From assembly GCA_005656395.1 (NCBI GenBank), contig SRSI01000066.1, positions 124,001 to 188,000 of the forward strand: a stretch of 64,000 nt of DNA, given 5' to 3'. Positions 11,592-22,152 of this stretch are shown here, in pieces; within the stretch, counting starts at the first letter, position 1, and the number at the start of each line of letters is the position of its first letter. The notes beneath the pieces were generated by a model. That model was not told where the DNA came from. It did not search any database and saw only the letters and a program-made list of their open reading frames with translations. The translations under genes were made by a program, and so were the position numbers. This DNA comes from Strongyloides papillosus. Lineage: Eukaryota; Nematoda; Chromadorea; Rhabditida; Strongyloididae.

Positions 11592-12985
11592 TTATGGTAT
11601 ATATTCCCAGCTTCTGTTATATCCTTTCCACTCATCCTTAACTGGTGCCAAAAATATCCTATATCCATTTTTATAAGTAGTAATAATTCCTTTATATGCT
11701 GTTCTTCCAACACCCTCTTTGAAATCTTTCATTATCTTTAAGTAACTGGCTATTTTTTCGTATTCATTAAAAGTTCTATATTCTATTCTTAGAAACATAT
11801 CACTTTCAACATTTGTTCTATTAATATATTTTTCTAAATCATCTAATGATACAACTTTAGATTTATCATATACAAGATTCATGTAATATTTATCGTAATT
11901 CTCTTTTCTTAAATAGGACAGGTCTAGGCTGTTAAAATCAATGCTAACATTATTTAATTTTATATTACTGAGGTAGCTATCAAATAAATATCCTTTACTT
12001 GCACCATTTTTTCCAAAAACTGTCATACTTGTTCTTGAAATTTCTGGCCTAATACATGATCTATCTTTACGTAGTTCAGGTTTCCTAATCCAATCATCCC
12101 AAAACCCTGGAGGCCATAGATTTCCTATTTCAAACCATAAATCTTTTGACATTAACCATCCAAGTCCAGGAAAGAAATCTGTTCTATATAAACCATTGTT
12201 ATTTTTCAAATCGATTAATTCAGGTAAACCATTATCATTCCAAGCAGAAATACAATAAATTGATTTATCTTTTTTTAATAATTGATGGTATGTGGCATTG
12301 AAATAGGAGAAGAAATCTTCAGAAATATCTAAGTCGTCTTCTAAAAGTATCACTGCTTCATACTTTAACGTCTCAAAAATGTGTTTCAATATAAGCTTAT
12401 AGTGCCTTGAAATATAGTAGTAAACTTTATATTTAATCATATTTTTTTCAATACTTAAGTTCTCTTTTAACGGACTTTTATGCTTTACGTACGTAACACT
12501 ATCTGAAAATTCTTTGTTAATCATATTTGATATCGTATCATTATCACAATCTTGTGAAACATATAATGGAAATGTTTTTGCAGATGGCCTTAATTTAACT
12601 AGTTTTGATAGTAAATGTTGAATTCCATCCACTCGATTGCAAGTCAAAATTACTACAGGTATTGTAGTATTACCATTTTTCTTCTTAGTACTCCAAGATT
12701 TTATTTCCTTTTCAAAATTTAAAACAATTTCCGATAACTTTCCTAATTCCGATTTTTCTTCTTCAACTTCTGACTCTAGTTGTTCTAGTTTATACTGTAA
12801 ATCATGTTTATAAGATTCAAAAAATTTCTAAAAAAAAAAAAAAACAAGATATTTAAAAAATAATCTTGTAAAACGCCTACCTCTCTACTATAATGTGGTG
12901 TTTTATTTAATAAGGAAGAACGTAAAAATATTATTGAAAAGAAAACAATAATAACTACAATTATTAACTTATGTAAGCTCTGCAT
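11592..12985 (-). CDS. N-acetylglucosaminyltransferase I (MGAT1)
   Basis: Exons 12881-12985 and 11592-12827 join in phase to 446 residues. Type II Golgi topology is clear: short cytosolic tail, a membrane anchor at about residues 8-22, then a charged coiled-coil stem (about 36-80). The catalytic part matches GnT-I: IPVVILTCNR, LYVSQDCD, EDD at 198-200 (metal/nucleotide-sugar site), SAWNDNG, RTDFFPGLGWL, FWDDWIRKPE and RPEISRT. The enzyme transfers GlcNAc from UDP-GlcNAc to Man5GlcNAc2 and starts hybrid and complex N-glycans. C. elegans has several paralogues (gly-12, gly-13, gly-14); I cannot say which this corresponds to. The catalytic core is complete. It is probably the first gene of an operon with the SEP15 homologue. 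Confidence 0.93.
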
Positions 12986-13640
12986 CAGATATCGTGGGAA
13001 AGGAAAAAATTTTTACTTAAGTAATGAATTACTATGTATAAATTTAGAAATTTGCCAAATACTAGAAACAAATTACTAAATATATTGTAAATTATATTTA
13101 AATTATGTTGTAATTTGAATATATAATACTTTATGATACATTAAATCCTGAAAAAGTTAAAGAAAAATGAATCCAATACATATGAAAAGAATTTTTAAAT
13201 CACAAATACACTACATCGATCAAAGTTCTTTAAACCTTAAATTGTAATATACATTATTATATAAAACAAATTATATTTATTTAAAAATGATAAAATCACT
13301 TACCATTTCTATAATATCGAATTATTAATTAGTTTAAAACTAAATTCTAAAATTCGATTATGTACGAATTAGAAATAACTACAGGAGTGAATAGGAACTT
13401 TACAATGAAAATCCAAAATCAGTTAAAAATAAATTAAAAATCACTTTGTGAAATAACACGAATTAAAACTATAATTCATAAAGTTTACTATTGAATTTGT
13501 TCTTCCCCGTTGGAAGTTAATGACCGCTTGTTTGATTTCACTGCAAAAAACTAAATATAGAACACTTTACCACAATTTCTATCATTTCGTTGTAAAAAAT
13601 TAGATTGAGCAGAATGAAAAAATAACTAGAAATTTATAGA
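12986..13640. other. Divergent promoter region, MGAT1 / SURF1
   Basis: About 650 bases between two divergently transcribed genes, presumably holding both promoters. A slightly G+C-richer patch lies at 13501-13550. No gene or specific site recognised. Confidence 0.5.
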
Positions 13641-14657
13641 ATGTTTACAAAATATGGATGTTTTTCAAAAACTTTAAAACATTATAACTTCCTCCTATAC
13701 AGAAATAGTAGCAAGAAATCTGAGAATCTTCTAAATGTAAGTTTTTTTTTAGAATTTTCTAATTATTTTAGCTAAAAGAAAAACATACTTTAAAATACAA
13801 TAGCGGAAAAAAAGATGTGGGAAAAAAATTAACATTTGGAAGTATCGCTATGCTCGTATGTTATTTTTTTACTTTAATAATCTTAAAATATCTGTTCAAA
13901 AACTTTTAGATTGCGCCAGCATTTACATTTTCACTTGGTTGTTGGCAAGTTAAAAGGTGGTTTTGGAAGAAAAATCTTATTGATGAGCTCGAAAATCAAA
14001 TGGGAAAAAAATGCGCTGAATTTCCATTTGATGATCTTAGCAAATTAGATGACATGGAATACATGAAAGTTGAGATTGAAGGTAAATTTATTCATGAAAA
14101 AGAATTTCTAATATATCCTCGAGGAAGATTCGACAAAGGATTTAAAAAATCAGATAATAGTAGTGGAATAGTTGCTTCTAACAATATCTCAAGTAGTGGT
14201 GCTCACGTAATTACTCCATTCAAAATAAAAGATAGGAACATGATAATTATGGTTAATCGAGGATGGGTTCCCAAAGATAGAATGCCAAAAGACACACGTT
14301 TGGATACATTTCCTAAAGAATATGTTAAACTTACTGCTATTGTTAGAAAATCAGAAAATAGACCTCAATTTGTATCTGAAAATCTACCAGATCAAGGTAT
14401 ATGGTTTTATAAAGACTTTGAACAAATGGGAAAATATTGTGGAGCATTACCAATATACATTGAAGCAACAGAAGAACATTCTTATTTACCAAATGGTCCA
14501 ATTGCTGGACAAAGTAATGTTGAAATTAGAAATAAACATGTTGAGTATTTTTTAACTTGGTTCGTTTTATCACTAATTGGTAATTTAATAATTATTTTCT
14601 AGGTATTCTTTGACGGCACTAACAGTCGTTATGTGGTACATGCGTTTTTTAAAATAA
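13641..14657 (+). CDS. sft-1: SURF1, cytochrome c oxidase assembly protein
   Basis: Four exons (13641-13736, 13772-13855, 13910-14559, 14603-14657) join in phase to 294 residues. The N-terminus is basic with no acidic residue in the first 25, fitting a mitochondrial presequence. TM1 follows (about 50-72) with the SURF1 signature LGCWQVKRW, then the intermembrane domain with EGKFIHEKEF, YPRG, VNRGWVPKD and IWFYKD, and a C-terminal TM2 (LTWYSLTALTVVMWY). SURF1 inserts in the inner membrane and helps assemble complex IV, probably at haem a delivery to COX1. The last intron uses donor GTTCGT at 14560; reading through it gives a false C-terminus. The symbol follows the C. elegans orthologue. Confidence 0.93.
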
Positions 14658-17295
14658 GTATTTAGAATTTTTAACTAGGAAAAGAAAGCATTTTTGTTTT
14701 AATATTTGTTAATGTTATACAATTTTTAATAAATGTTTTTGTATTAAAATTGAGTTATTTTGACTATTAGTAATATTATTGGATATATATTTTTTTCAGT
14801 GGATATTATGTGTAATGTTTATAAATTTTTAAGAAGGATAATTTTCTTGATAATGTCAAAAGCTAGAAATGGATTATGAAGTGGTTTAATATTAAAATAA
14901 AACAAATTACCTTCATTATAAGTTTTCTTTGGATTATAATTTTATAGAACTTTTAAAATTAGGATTTTATAATAAATATTATCTTATAATAAGTTTAATT
15001 TTATTAATTAATTATTTTTGTACGTTATAATGGTTGCTAAAGATAAGCAACAAGACAGTATTCTTATATTTCATTAAACCACACTTTAATAATTATAAAT
15101 AGTAAAACTGGATCATATTTATAGAATTAATTTTTTTATTTTAATTTAATGAAATTTTTTATATTTATTTGGCTCTATATTAAGAGATAATATAAACATT
15201 AATATTTTAGCCTTCATTATCATCTTATTTTTTATTGATGGGTTTTTATATTGTCCAAAGTTTTTTGGGAAAACAATAAACTATTTATTAAACAAGTAAC
15301 ATTTAATTGCTTTTTTTATTTTGTAATATTGTCTAGATGATATTTTTTGAAACATTTAGTAATCTAAAGTGTAATTACTGGAGGCGTACAAAAATATTAC
15401 TAAAAAAGTATATTTTCTAAACTACAATGTTTTACCTATCATAAAGTGTTATTTAAGTTAAACAAAATCATTTATTTTTTTAAATAAATAATAAAGAGAT
15501 TTTATCACTCTATTCAATAAAATTTTATATCACAATTGGTTTATTAATAGTATTTAAAGAATTTGAATAAAGTTTGATTTTAAGTAGGCATATTGGTTCT
15601 CTTTTAGAAATTTTGCAGAACAACTTATTATTTTTATTTTAGTATTTGAAGTTGTCGTGAACACTATGAGTTTCCCTAATCTTTTCGAGTAATATTTAAT
15701 AACTCTTAACTATCCAGGCATAAAATTAAAATAACGTTTTCAAAAAATATTTGTTAGAATTTTACTTTTTGATATCCATATATGGATTCAAGTACTAAAA
15801 AATTCATATAAATATACATATATATAGCACTTTTTACTTCATAGATAAATAATCTTAATTACGTTTATGAGAACATTCCTCATATTTTCCCAACTTTAAT
15901 ATGACAAAAGTTTATACCAAATTCTAATTATTATATAACAAGTTAAAGTTACTTATAATGATTTTTAAACATTTATTTGAATAACTAAATAATGTTATAC
16001 TTTCACAAACAAAAAGTAATTCTTAATTAATGTTAAACTTATTTTCTTATAAAAGACCACAGATTTATTGGAAAATTTTTTTTTTAATATTTTTTAAAAT
16101 ACTTTTAAGAATCATTTTATTTTCCTCCTTTTTATGCACTGATGTTTGTATTTCTAAGTACGGCACTATAACTTATGAATTTTTTTTGTATATAAATTTT
16201 ATATTACCCATTAGCTAATATTAATTAAATATTAGACAAAAAGCTATTTGTAAAGACACTGAGTCAAAATGACTCTTTTATTATTATTTAACTAATTTTG
16301 TATTTCTACACTATTTAAAATATTTTTTTCCAATTATAAAGTTTTAATGTTAACAATATTTTGTACCTTATTTTCGATAATTCTTATCATTTATATTTTT
16401 AAAGATTTTCTAATGTTAACAAATCATTTAAATTAAACAAAAAATATTATTTAAAAACTAATTCGACATGGCCTAAGGCGTATAAATTCAATTTAATCAC
16501 AGTGAGAAAAAGAATTATTCCTCATCACTTTTTATTCCTTTTTTATTTTCTAGTAATAGCCTTAGTAAATATTTAGTAAAACTATCTTTTATTACAATAA
16601 GTTCCTACTTTCTAATATAATAAATTTTGTCATGCTGATTAAATATTTTTAAAAAATTTTGAAAGTCAATTGAAACTATGGTAGGACGTCACATCTAAAA
16701 TTAGCTAATTTGTAATTATATACACTCTAAATTTATTTTATCACCATTTCTGTCATTTTAAGCATATTTCGAATAATTAAAAAGAAATGCTTTATGATAC
16801 GATATAGTATAAAGTAGGATTTTATTGAGTATGAATGATGAATCCATAGATGTATTATGTATAGATCTACAAGCAAATATTAAAAAACTTTTATGATTAT
16901 TTTTTAAAGGTAACACTATTAACTTTCTATGAATATCTAATATGTATTAACAAATTTTTAATATATGTTTTTATTTGGATTAAAAATGATATTAATTAAC
17001 ATTTATAAGAGTTTTAAACTTCCAAATATATTAAAATACATGAACATTTTTTATTTATATGGTTTCTTTAACATCTATTTAAGTGAAAAATTTTTCAATT
17101 AGCCTTATTTTCTATTTTTCGCAATACATTAATGAATAATACTAATCAGTTTTTAAAAGTTTTTATTTCAAAAATGTTTTTCTACTATTTCATCCTAGTC
17201 TTCTTTGATATATTTATATTACAGGAAATTTACAAATATAAAATATTTTTATAAAAGTATAAATAGAAAATAGTCATAATTATTGTACACTAATA
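14658..17295. other. A+T-rich intergenic region, no gene seen
   Basis: About 2.6 kb without a recognisable gene. The open frame at 16030-16218 (plus) is Phe/Ile/Leu-rich and typical of random A+T-rich sequence. Confidence 0.6.
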
Positions 17296-19379
17296 ATGCC
17301 AATTGATTCAAGTTTATCTGAAATAAATAATTTAACTTTTAATTCTAATAATACTTTAATTGGTACTGCTACTGATAAAAATGATTTGATATCATTTGAT
17401 TATATTGAAAATATCACAAGTACAATGGATTGGTGTTTTAATATTATTGCTTATTATGAAACATCAGACTCAAATGACTCTGATGTAATGGATATTTTAA
17501 ATTCTCTATATACATATTCATCATTTTCATTTTGGATTAATGGAGTAGCAACATCGGCATTAACGATATTTGGTCTGATTGGTAATATTTTCCTTTTTCA
17601 TCAAATACGTTCAAAAAATTGCTTTTCCTCAAGATTATCAGGTCACTTAATAATGCTTTGTATATGGGACATAGCTTTATTATTGTGTTGTGAATTGACT
17701 TATGGAGTCTCCAGTCTATATTATGGAATGACACCTTTTTATGGTATTATTGCATATATATTATATTTTTTTACACCAACAGCAAGTTTTTGCATAACTG
17801 GTTCAATTTGGCAAGTATTGGTTGTAACTACAGAAAGGTACATACTTTATTTTTATGTTATAAAAATTATATTCACTTTTAGATATATCGCTGTTTCAAG
17901 ACCACTAGAAAGAAGAACTCAAAAATTTTATTTTCCCTTGAAACTTCTCTGTTTTCTTATTATTCTTGGTTCTGTTGTACTAAATTTTACAACAGCGCCA
18001 TTTGAAAAATCATTAAAAGAATGTTATGAATTTACATCTCAAGGTTTTGCTTTTAACACTCAAATTGTTCCAAGTGATATTGAAAGAAATAGACTTTATG
18101 CTATTTGTAAGTAAAAAAATTCATTAATAATTATTTACTTTAATATATAGTGGTCCATCTTATACCAGATATATTCTTTAGAGCTCCTCTACCAATAATT
18201 GCTATTGCTATATTAACAATAAAAACATTGCATTTATGTAAAAAAAGAAAAGTAGGGCAACAAGTAATTAATAAAAAAACAAAAAAAAATGTTCCTTTTA
18301 TGTTAACTGTAAGTATATTTTAATTATTTATTTCTATTTTTTTTAAGATTTTAAATATAAAATTTGTATGTTGTAATACATTTTATATGTTTAATACAAT
18401 ACTTATGGAAGTTCTTGGTTTTGGATCCAAAACTGGCTCATCGTCCAGTGATGATCAAGTTGACATAAAACAATATACAACTTCATTATACTTAACAGAT
18501 TTATCAAACTTTCTTCTTGCTTTGCATGGTGCAACTAATTGGCTCATTTTCTATAATTGGCCAACTTTTAAAAATAATTTTAAAAAACACTCACAAGATG
18601 GTAAATCAACATATACAATATGTTCAACATCATTAAAAGAAACTTTAATAGATAAAAATATACTAGAAGAAATAATTCAAGAATGGAATGATAAAGGAAT
18701 AAATGTTAGTATTTTATTTGTTCAAAAATTTATGAATGAAAAACCCAAATTGTTAAATACCATAGATAATATTGAATGTGAGAATATAACAGAAATTGGA
18801 GAAAGAGTATGTAAAATAATAAGCCAATTTTTGGAAATTCTTTACTCTAATGGAACATCATTAGAAGATGTAGCAAAATATTGTAAAAACATAGGCTCAA
18901 CATATTATAAAATTAATTATTATTTAAATGCAGAGGTTTTGAAAACAATGAGAAATTACTTAGTAGAAATTCTATTATTACCTTCTGTTAATAATTTACC
19001 CGGCACACAATACACAATCAATTTAAAAAGAAAAAATAAATTATTTAATGGTTCATCACAATCAAATTTTTTACTGGAAAAACATTGTCATAAATTATTT
19101 AATTTTGCTATCAGAGAAATGAAAAGTGGTGCAATATGTGCCGCTGTTGAAGCTCAAAGAATTCCGCTTAAATCTTTTTCTTCGGGAAAAGTTTTAGTTG
19201 AATATGATTGCATTGAAAATAATGAAAAAATAAGTTATATTAACAGTAAAGAAAATATTAATACATTTAGTGAAATTAATGATAAAAACGAAGAGTACAG
19301 TAATATTAAATTTTCACTTCTTCAACCACTAAGAAATTTATTTTCATTTATACAAAGGAAAACAATATACAAAAAATAA
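17296..19379 (+). CDS. glb-33: Globin-coupled seven-transmembrane receptor (GLB-33 type)
   Basis: Four exons (17296-17837, 17883-18106, 18151-18308, 18348-19379) join in phase to 651 residues. An Asn-rich, glycosylatable N-terminus precedes a rhodopsin-type 7TM domain: TM1 with GLIGNIFLF, ERYIAVSRPL after TM3, and TM7 LTDLSNFLLALHGATNW. It resembles neuropeptide (FMRFamide-like) receptors. After TM7 comes a helical domain (about 405-571) with globin order: A helix ILEEIIQEW, B/C FVQKFMNEKPKLL, E ITEIGERVCKIISQFLEIL, F LEDVAKYCKNIGSTYYK, G NAEVLKTMRNYLVEILLL and H HKLFNFAIREMKSG. C. elegans GLB-33 has this same receptor-globin architecture. By motif alignment the CD1 Phe, distal E7 and proximal F8 His positions are Ile, Ile and Tyr494. 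The E-to-H spacing includes an insertion of about 30 residues between G and H. Confidence 0.8.
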
Positions 19380-19783
19380 TAATCTAATAACATTTACTTC
19401 GGGTGTCATTTATAACAGATTTAATTTATTTATGAAGCTTCAAAAATATTATTGTATGTTTAAATAAAATTTACTACATAGACTATAGTAAATGTTCCAA
19501 TTATGTTAACCTTGAACGACAAATATCTGATAAAATTTAGTATAAATAACTTTAAAGAACTTCTTTTTACAAAATCATTCTATATAATATTATTTTAAGA
19601 TCAATAAAGATCATTAAATGTATGATATGTCTTTGATGACATATACTATCTATTAAAATTCTTTTTATTTCGCGATGATACATTTAGGTTTATATTAATG
19701 TAAAAGTATTGTTTTTCAACAAATATCTTTTTATATATTAATAATAGATCATTTTTATAGATATATCATATATTTACCCTAAA
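19380..19783. other. Intergenic, receptor-globin to SDR
   Basis: About 400 bases between two genes on the same strand. It should hold the 3' end of the receptor gene (AATAAA at 19463) and the SDR promoter. Nothing else recognised. Confidence 0.5.
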
Positions 19784-20952
19784 ATGTCAGAGTTGGGTAA
19801 GACTTATAAATATCCATTAATATTTATTTATTCTTTTTTAGTTCTTGTTACTGGGGCATCTGGTTATTTGGCATCTCATTGTGTCTTCCAATTATTAGCT
19901 GCTGGTTATAAAGTACGTGGTACAGTGAGATCGTTAAAAAATAAAGAGAAAATTAAGCATCTTTTAAATTTTCCAAAAGCTAAAAGTAATTTAACATTAG
20001 TTGAAGCTGATTTAACAAAGGGTCTCGATTCTTGGATAAATGTAGTTAAAGATTGTGATTATGTTCTTCATGTTGCGTCACCATTTCCAGTTGTTAGTGA
20101 TGAAAGTGTTATAAAAATAGCTGTTGATGGTACGATGGTTGTACTTAGGGCTGCAAATAAATGTTTAAGTGTAAAGAAAGTTGTTTTAACAAGTAGTTGC
20201 GCTGCTGTAAATGGTAATACATAATTTTTTTATAATTATTTATACTTCTTAAAAATTATTTTTAAATTTTAGAAGGTCATGATGATGAAAATAGAGTATT
20301 TACTGAAAAAGATTGGTCAAATATTGATTCACCAAAAATGAGATATTATGCCAAATCAAAGACCTTAGCTGAAAAAGCTGCATGGGATTATGTTAACAGT
20401 ATAACATCAGGAAATAAATTTCCATTAACTTGCCTTAATCCAACTTTGATAGTTGGTCCATTACTTTCATCAGATCAAGGAACATCAGTTACAATAATTA
20501 AAAAATTTTTATCTGGTGAAATGCCAGCGCTTCCTGCTTTTCAAATGGGATTTGTTGATGTAAGAGATGTTGCGGAAGCTCATATAATTGCGATGACAAA
20601 TAACGAAGTAAATGGAGAAAGAATTTTATTAACGGATAGCCCAAGTTTATGGTTTAAAGACGTTGCAGAATGTTTAAGACCAGAATTTTCAAAATCAGGA
20701 TACAAAATTCCTCGTTTTCAAGTACCTTATATTCTTTTATGGATATATTCTTTTATAGATTCACAAACAGAAGAGATATTGGATAGAATAAACAGAGAGG
20801 TTAAATTCGATAATTCAAAGGGAAAAAAATTATTGGGAAGAAATTTCAGTGATGCCAAAGTTGCAATTATTGAAATGGCTCACACTTTAATAGAAAATGG
20901 TATTTTACCAAGAAGAAGAGGATACAAAGGACGATCTACAAATAATAATTAA
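19784..20952 (+). CDS. Extended SDR, dihydroflavonol-4-reductase-like oxidoreductase
   Basis: Exons 19784-19796 (only 13 bases, coding MSEL), 19842-20213 and 20273-20952 join in phase to 354 residues. The NAD(P)-binding motif VTGASGYLA starts at residue 7, a VLHVASPFP strand follows, and the catalytic Tyr154-xxx-Lys158 is in YYAKSKTLAEKAAWDY, preceded by the family sequence FTEKDW. This is the DFR/cinnamoyl-CoA-reductase-like branch of NAD-dependent epimerases; animal and nematode members probably reduce ketones or aldehydes, but substrates are not known. Complete in length, with no signal peptide. It converges on the KDEL FKBP gene, 247 bases away. Confidence 0.87.
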
Positions 20953-21199
20953 TAATTCCATAAAATATTTATAATTATATCGTACTCATTATTTTTTAAG
21001 AAAATATATTTAAAATCTTTATTATCATTTTAACTAATACTATTCAAGAAAAAAGTTTATTTTTATCATTATGGGATTAAAAAAATTATAAAACAAAAAG
21101 AAATTAAAACATCGACCACTATATTTAAAAAAGGTTTCAAATAATTTAAATGTAGAGAAGAATGCCCGTCTGTTTCTGTGTTATTGTAGTAAACATTAA

Positions 21200-22067
21200 T
21201 TAAAGTTCATCTTTTTTAATTAATTTCTCCAATTCAATGTCGAAGTAAAGTGTTGCATCTCCTGGAATTTGTGGTAATCTTCCATTTGGACCATAACCAA
21301 GTTTACTTGGAATAACAACTTTTCTTCTTTCTCCTTCACACATTCCAGTCATTGCACGATCCATACCTTCAATAACTTGTCTTGGGCTAGCTCCTAATTT
21401 GAAGATAAATGGGGCATTTCTACTGAAACTACTATCAACAAATGTTCCATCTTCTAAATGTAATGTATATTGTTGATGGATAGTATCACCAGGGGCAGAT
21501 TTTTTACATTTATCATCATCAATCTTGTGTGTAACAGTAATTTGAAGACCATCTTCATCAGTGAATGAACCTCCTGGTACTGGACGGAAAAGATCAACAA
21601 GTTGAACTGTATAATAAAGAGTTTGATCTCCCTTAATTCCATCACGATCTCTTCCATCAACACCGAAACCAAGTTTACCTGGAATAACAACTTTTCTTTT
21701 TTCTCCGATACACATTCCTGTCATGGCACGGTCCATGCCTGCAATAACTTGTCCAGTTCCAAGGGTAAATGTATATCTGAAATATTTTATTACATATTAT
21801 AATATTCTTAACTTACGGTTTTTTTCCCCAATTGCTTCCAATTGTTTGTCCATCTTTATCAGTAAGTTTGTAATATTGTTCAACAATATCTCCAGCTTGT
21901 GATTTTATTTTACACTTTTCTGGATTTATTGGTTTAACAATCTTTACTTCTAAACCATCATCGTCAGTCCATTTGTAATTTTCTTCGGCATCTTCTCCAT
22001 GAATAAAAACAGAAAATAAGATGGTTATGTAGATAAATCTAATTAAAATATCAAATTTGTTAAACAT
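21200..22067 (-). CDS. ER FKBP peptidyl-prolyl isomerase, two domains, KDEL
   Basis: Exons 21817-22067 and 21200-21776 join in phase to 275 residues. A signal peptide (about 1-24) leads to two tandem FKBP domains (about 55-145 and 160-270), each with the family order of a DxxGxxxxSNW/SSF start, a GQVIAGMDRAMTGM or RQVIEGMDRAMTGM helix, and a KVVIP / GFG or GYG strand. The C-terminus is KDEL, so the protein is retained in the ER. C. elegans FKB-3, FKB-4 and FKB-5 have this layout and help collagen folding for the cuticle; the same role is inferred here. A CACGTG-containing site lies about 80 bases upstream of the start. Confidence 0.94.
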
Positions 22068-22142
22068 TTTAGAAATAGAATTAAGTGTAAATTAAAAAAT
22101 ATTATACTATAATGTGAATGAAAGAAGTTTTACTCTGAGAAG

Positions 22143-22152
22143 TGCCACGTGT
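22143..22152 (-). promoter_or_regulatory. Possible ER-stress/bZIP element upstream of KDEL FKBP
   Basis: Read on the gene strand the site is ACACGTGGCA, containing CACGTGGC, close to the ACGTG core bound by XBP1/ATF6-type bZIP factors. It lies 76 bases upstream of the FKBP start codon. Such sites occur by chance, so this is an inference from sequence, position and the ER role of the gene. Confidence 0.3.

Noticed and set aside
16030..16218. 62-residue hydrophobic open frame (plus)
   Set aside because: Phe/Ile/Leu composition typical of random A+T-rich sequence.
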